Part shown: in pieces, positions 60,908-64,000 of the stretch | Numbering within the stretch: the stretch's first letter is position 1 | How the letters are laid out: each line of letters starts with the position of its first letter | Source: Prevotellaceae bacterium | GTDB lineage: Bacteria > Bacteroidota > Bacteroidia > Bacteroidales > Bacteroidaceae | Reading direction: 5' to 3' | DNA length: 64,000 nt | Assembly (NCBI GenBank): GCA_029226205.1 | Contig: JAQXXT010000004.1 | Coordinates: 1-64,000, forward strand | The notes under the pieces: generated by a model | What the model was told of the DNA's origin: nothing | The model's database searches: none | The model's input: only the letters and a program-made list of their open reading frames with translations | Translations under genes and position numbers: made by a program

Positions 60908-61756
60908 ATGGAAACTATTCAAGGAAAAACTTATGGCGGTGAGCGCCCTCTCTTCGGCGCCCACGATCTCAAACTGAGAAATATCACGATCACCGATGGT
61001 GAGTCGGGTATTAAATGTTGTCACGACCTCGAATGCGAGGACTCTAAATTCTACGGCAAATATCCATGGGGGCATGTTGACCGCAGTCGTATCTCCAACT
61101 GTTATTTTGCGCCGGAGTCACGCTCTGCCATCTGGTACAGCAATGACATGGTAATGAAGGACTCTGTCATCGACGGACCGAAATTCTTCCGCGAGATGAA
61201 GAACCTCGCCCTGGAGAATGTCAAGATCAATGACGCCGATGAGACATTCTGGCGTGTCGATGGCCTGAAGATCAAGAATGTAAAGCTCCATCAAGGCACT
61301 TACCCGTTTATGTTCAGTAAAAATATTTATGTCGACGAACTGGAGAGTGACGCGAAGTATGTCTTCCAGTACTGCCAGAACGTCGAGGTCCATCATGCGA
61401 AGATCACCACGAAAGACAGTTTCTGGGAGTGTGACAATGTGGTGGTCTACGACTCTGAGCTCAATGGCGAATACCTCGCATGGCACAGCAAAAACATTAA
61501 ATTTGTTCGTTGCCACATCTCCGGTGAACAGCCACTGTGCTATATGGATCATGTGACGCTCGTAGACTGTACCTTCGACGAGGACTGCGACCGTGCCTTC
61601 GAGGACTGCTCGAACATCGACGCGCAGATCAAAGGCTCTATCACAAATATCAAGAACCCTATCAGTGGCCATATCGTTGCCGACCATATCGGTAGTGTCA
61701 CCTACACGGAGTTCGCTAAAGGCCACGACTGCCAGATTGAAGAAATAAAAAAGTAA
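60908..61756 (+). CDS. DUF3737 family protein
   Basis: 282 aa from METIQGKTYGGERPLFGAHD; the frame upstream overlaps the promoter, so the first ATG of the frame is rejected. The sequence is a run of ~20-residue beta-strand repeats (for example LKLRNITITDGESGIKCC, DNVVVYDSELNGEYLAWHS), consistent with a right-handed parallel beta-helix as in pectin lyase-like folds. Cytoplasmic, no signal peptide; function unknown. Nine nt before the PLP enzyme gene, so the two are probably cotranscribed. Confidence 0.88.
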   Translation: METIQGKTYGGERPLFGAHDLKLRNITITDGESGIKCCHDLECEDSKFYGKYPWGHVDRSRISNCYFAPESRSAIWYSNDMVMKDSVIDGPKFFREMKNLALENVKINDADETFWRVDGLKIKNVKLHQGTYPFMFSKNIYVDELESDAKYVFQYCQNVEVHHAKITTKDSFWECDNVVVYDSELNGEYLAWHSKNIKFVRCHISGEQPLCYMDHVTLVDCTFDEDCDRAFEDCSNIDAQIKGSITNIKNPISGHIVADHIGSVTYTEFAKGHDCQIEEIKK

Positions 61757-61765
61757 AGAAGTAAA

Positions 61766-62965
61766 ATGAAATACAACTTCGATAAAATCGTGAACCGCCG
61801 AGGCACCAACTCCTACAAATGGGACTTGGCGAAAGAGGATGACGTCATCCCTCTCTGGGTCGCTGACATGGACTTTGAAGTCTGTCCCGCCATCACCGAG
61901 GCTCTGAAAGCCCGTATGGAACATCCCGTCTTCGGCTATACCCTCGTGCCCGACAGCTATTACGATGCTGTCATCGGCTGGTTCAAGCGACGCCATGACT
62001 GGAAGATCCAGCGTGACTGGATCCTCTATACCTCCGGTGTCGTCCCCGCTGTGAGCTGTTCCATCAAGGCCCTCACCCTCCCCGGCGAGAAAGTACTGTT
62101 GCAGACGCCTGCCTACAACTGCTTCTTCTCCAGTATCCGCAACCAAGGTTGTGAGGTCGTGGAGAACGAGCTGAAACGTGATGGTGACACTTATAAGATC
62201 GACTTCGAGGATTTCGAGCGGAAGGCTGCCGACGACAAGGTCACCGTATTTCTCCTCTGCAATCCCCATAATCCCTGTGGTCGTGTGTGGACGCAGGAGG
62301 AACTGACCTGGATGTTCAATATCTGTCGGAAACACCATGTACGTGTCATCAGCGACGAGATCCACGGCGAGATCATCATGCCCGGTAATCACTTCACGCC
62401 TTTCGCTACCATCAGCAAGGAAGCACAGGACGAAGCGATCATCCTCAACTCACCGTCGAAAGCCTTCAATATCGCCGGTCTGCAGATTGCCAACATCATC
62501 TGTAAAGACCGGGAGATCCGCCGCCGCATCGACCGTGTCATCAATATCTATGAGGTATGTGACGTCAATCCCTTCGGGGTCATCGCCCTCCAGGCTGCCT
62601 ATAACAATGGTGACGAGTGGCTTGACGAACTCAACCAGTATATCTGGGAGAACTACCAGTATCTGAAGAAGTTCATCTATGAGGAACTGCCGCAGATCGA
62701 GGTCATCCGCCTTGAGGGTACCTATCTTGCCTGGCTCGATATCATGGGCTATGAACTGACGAGTGACGAGGCCTACGAGAAACTCCTCCACGACGGGAAG
62801 GTCTTCCTCAACAGTGGTACCCTTTATGGCCGCAAGAGTGGAGAAGGTTATCTGCGCATCAACCTCGCCTGTCCCCGTGAGACACTGAAGAAAGGCCTCA
62901 TCCGTATGGGCCGTGTCCTCAGCCAGTATTCCCAGGACCAGGAAGAGCTCGGCTGTCCGATGTAG
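61766..62965 (+). CDS. MalY/PatB-type PLP-dependent aminotransferase or C-S lyase
   Basis: 399 aa, fold-type I. VPLWVADMDFEVCPAI-like N-terminus (IPLWVADMDF), the CNPHNPCGRVWTQEEL segment, SDEIHGEI with the pyridine-N Asp, and the PLP lysine in NSPSKAFNIAGLQ identify the MalY/PatB family. Members cleave cystathionine or cysteine (beta C-S lyase) or act as transaminases; the exact substrate is open. The TAG stop lies inside a family E repeat. Confidence 0.9.
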   Translation: MKYNFDKIVNRRGTNSYKWDLAKEDDVIPLWVADMDFEVCPAITEALKARMEHPVFGYTLVPDSYYDAVIGWFKRRHDWKIQRDWILYTSGVVPAVSCSIKALTLPGEKVLLQTPAYNCFFSSIRNQGCEVVENELKRDGDTYKIDFEDFERKAADDKVTVFLLCNPHNPCGRVWTQEELTWMFNICRKHHVRVISDEIHGEIIMPGNHFTPFATISKEAQDEAIILNSPSKAFNIAGLQIANIICKDREIRRRIDRVINIYEVCDVNPFGVIALQAAYNNGDEWLDELNQYIWENYQYLKKFIYEELPQIEVIRLEGTYLAWLDIMGYELTSDEAYEKLLHDGKVFLNSGTLYGRKSGEGYLRINLACPRETLKKGLIRMGRVLSQYSQDQEELGCPM

Positions 62966-62987
62966 GGACATGATTCATCATGTTCCG
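62962..62987 (+). repeat. Family E repeat containing the stop codon of the PLP-enzyme gene
   Basis: GTAGGGACATGATTCATCAT followed by GTTCCG; the TAG at 62963-62965 is the stop codon. Confidence 0.8.
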
Positions 62988-63001
62988 CATCGGTTGGGCA
63001 C

Positions 63002-63040
63002 GCCGTCATGTGCTTGCGCTTTGCAAGCGCAAGGAAGCGC
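63002..63040. repeat. Family F hairpin repeat, copy 2
   Basis: GTCATGTGCTTGCGCTTTGC and its continuation match copy 1 over about 34 nt. It lies between the PLP enzyme and the nitroreductase. Confidence 0.8.
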
Positions 63041-63072
63041 AAGTAAGAACTAACAGAAAAAATCATAACAAT

Positions 63073-63597
63073 ATGGAGAACGAAGTATTAAAAGCCATCC
63101 GTGAGCGCCGTTCCATCCGACGCTTCAAACCCGACCAGATCACGGATGAAGAACTGAAGACGGTCCTCGAGGCCGGCACATGGGCTCCCACGGGTATGGG
63201 AACTCAGGAGCCGTTCATCGTCGCCGTACAGAATGCAGATCAGCGGGCAGCCCTGACAAAGATCAACGCCGAGATCATGGGCGTCACCTCTGATCCGTTC
63301 TATGGTGCTCCGACCCAGGTCTATGTCTTTGCGGAGAAAGATTGTAAGAACAATGTCAAGGACGGCAGCCTCATCCTAGGTACGATGATGCTTGCCGCAC
63401 ACGCCACGGGACTTGCCTCCTGCTGGATCAACCGCGTCGACAAGATGGTCGATTATCCGGAGATGCAGCAACTCATGAAACAGTGGGGACTTCCCGATGG
63501 CCTCATCGGCGTCGGCAGTCTCGCCCTCGGTTATGCCGCCTCACAGCCTCACACCGTCAAGCCCCGCAAGAAAGACTATTACCGCGTCATCAAATAA
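63073..63597 (+). CDS. Nitroreductase family protein
   Basis: 174 aa from MENEVLKAIRERRSIRRFKP, the family's standard start; an upstream extension of the frame is repeat sequence and is rejected. FMN-binding features: RERRSIRRF, AGTWAPTGMGTQEP, and GLASCWINRVDK with the conserved Cys/Trp region. Reduces nitro- or quinone-type substrates with NAD(P)H in the family. Ends before a strong hairpin terminator. Confidence 0.92.
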   Translation: MENEVLKAIRERRSIRRFKPDQITDEELKTVLEAGTWAPTGMGTQEPFIVAVQNADQRAALTKINAEIMGVTSDPFYGAPTQVYVFAEKDCKNNVKDGSLILGTMMLAAHATGLASCWINRVDKMVDYPEMQQLMKQWGLPDGLIGVGSLALGYAASQPHTVKPRKKDYYRVIK

Positions 63598-63612
63598 ACA
63601 TCCATAACGGGC

Positions 63613-63650
63613 CTGCCGTTCCGTGCTTACGCTTTGCAAGCGTAAGACAG
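63613..63650. repeat. Family F hairpin repeat, copy 3 (diverged)
   Basis: CCGTGCTTACGCTTTGCAAG and then CGTAAGACAGG; the stem bases are changed in pairs (TTACGCTT/AAGCGTAA), so pairing is kept. Confidence 0.75.
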
Positions 63651-63673
63651 GTTATCGAAATAGGGAAATCACA

Positions 63674-63713
63674 CGCCACAGATAGGGAATCTCCCCCATC
63701 TGTGGCGTTTTTG
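63674..63713 (+). terminator. Intrinsic terminator after the nitroreductase gene
   Basis: Perfect 10-bp stem CGCCACAGAT/ATCTGTGGCG (63674-63683 with 63698-63707), 14-nt loop, then TTTTTG. Confidence 0.85.
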
Positions 63714-63719
63714 TTTTAG

Positions 63720-63727
63720 TATCTTTG
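63720..63727 (+). promoter_or_regulatory. -7 element of the exported barrel-protein gene
   Basis: TATCTTTG, exact consensus, 30 nt before the ATG at 63758 and immediately after the preceding terminator. Confidence 0.6.
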
Positions 63728-63757
63728 CAACAGATTAAGAACAAAATCCATCTCGTT

Positions 63758-64000
63758 ATGAAAAAGTTATTAGTGATCCTCGTTGCGTTGGTAGCCGTAG
63801 TGCCTGCCTTCGCACAATATTATCCCGACGGGCGCCCTATCCCGCCACGTCTGCGCAATGGTTATAACGCTCAGCGCACCGACAACCGTTATTATCACAA
63901 CGTGTACTACGGTCTGCGCCTTGGCTTCGGCGTGTCTACCGTCAACAGTGATGCGGAGTCACTGAACAGCAACAAGAGCAAGACGGGCATCAATGTCGGT
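63758..64000 (+). CDS. Exported outer-membrane beta-barrel-like protein (partial, C-terminus outside window)
   Basis: The frame from ATG at 63758 is open to the window edge (81 codons). Residues 1-20 are a clear signal peptide (MKKLLVILVALVAVVPAFA, then QYYP). After a Tyr/Asn/Arg-rich stretch comes YYGLRLGFGVSTVNSD, typical of the first strand of Bacteroidota porin-family/PorT-like beta-barrel proteins. Only this start is visible, so the family call is tentative. Confidence 0.7.
   Translation, partial: MKKLLVILVALVAVVPAFAQYYPDGRPIPPRLRNGYNAQRTDNRYYHNVYYGLRLGFGVSTVNSDAESLNSNKSKTGINVG

Noticed and set aside
59687-61075. 462-codon minus-strand frame across mdh and the start of the DUF3737 gene
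   Set aside because: Spans two well-supported plus-strand genes, a terminator and a promoter; no domain.
61118-62392. 424-codon minus-strand frame across DUF3737 and the PLP enzyme
   Set aside because: Antisense of two recognised families; no plausible start context.

Overview
The window comes from a Bacteroidota chromosome, most likely a Prevotella-type member of the Bacteroidales. Evidence: many promoters fit the Bacteroidota pattern (-33 TTTG, 19-20 nt spacer, -7 TAnnTTTG); lipoproteins and exported proteins have Bacteroidales-style signals and C-terminal tails; DUF3467, a BT4734/DUF3987-type protein and an AAA-ATPase-like/PD-(D/E)XK protein are present. Only one EF-Tu gene is seen, and it lies outside the str operon. 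This taxonomic call is inference from gene content; no 16S gene is present.

Layout. 1-7.5 kb: the 5' part of a PEP-synthase-like gene with two receiver-like domains (minus strand), an LtaS-type membrane sulfatase with a PAP2 phosphatase, gdhA, an RlpA-like protein and a glycine-zipper lipoprotein. 7.5-8.1 kb: an AT-rich gap with short perfect palindromes. 8.1-26.6 kb (minus): a fused str-S10-spc-alpha superoperon, rpsL to rplQ, with fusA, secY, map, infA and rpoA. 26.7-35.1 kb: an MGMT-family protein and a three-gene operon of two large exported proteins with a tiny gene between them. 35.1-42.5 kb: a repeat-rich accessory stretch holding an AAA-ATPase/nuclease-family gene, DUF3467 and a BT4734-type primase/helicase-like gene. 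42.5-55.8 kb (minus): tRNA-Thr/Tyr/Gly/Thr, tuf, tRNA-Trp, secE, nusG, rplK, rplA, rplJ, rplL, rpoB and rpoC, apparently driven by a good promoter at 55.85 kb. 55.8-59.5 kb (minus): hpf, xerC, rpsU and an aminopeptidase P. 59.6-64 kb (plus): mdh, a DUF3737 protein, a MalY/PatB-type PLP enzyme, a nitroreductase and the start of an exported beta-barrel-like protein.

Most of the genome's translation and transcription apparatus (about 30 ribosomal proteins, all core RNAP subunits except omega, EF-G, EF-Tu, IF-1, SecY/SecE, NusG, MetAP) sits in two blocks transcribed in the same direction. Metabolic genes (gdhA, mdh) and cell-envelope genes occupy the flanks.

The least ordinary content is non-coding. 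At least seven families of short interspersed palindromic repeats lie in the gaps. A GC-rich family follows stop codons of six genes in a fixed orientation. A second family is a repeated intrinsic terminator. A third is a roughly 90-nt ATTAATGG-rich palindrome. A fourth contains or touches the stop codons of four unrelated genes. Two ~500-bp composites of the first three families flank the DUF3467 + BT4734-type segment next to rpoC.
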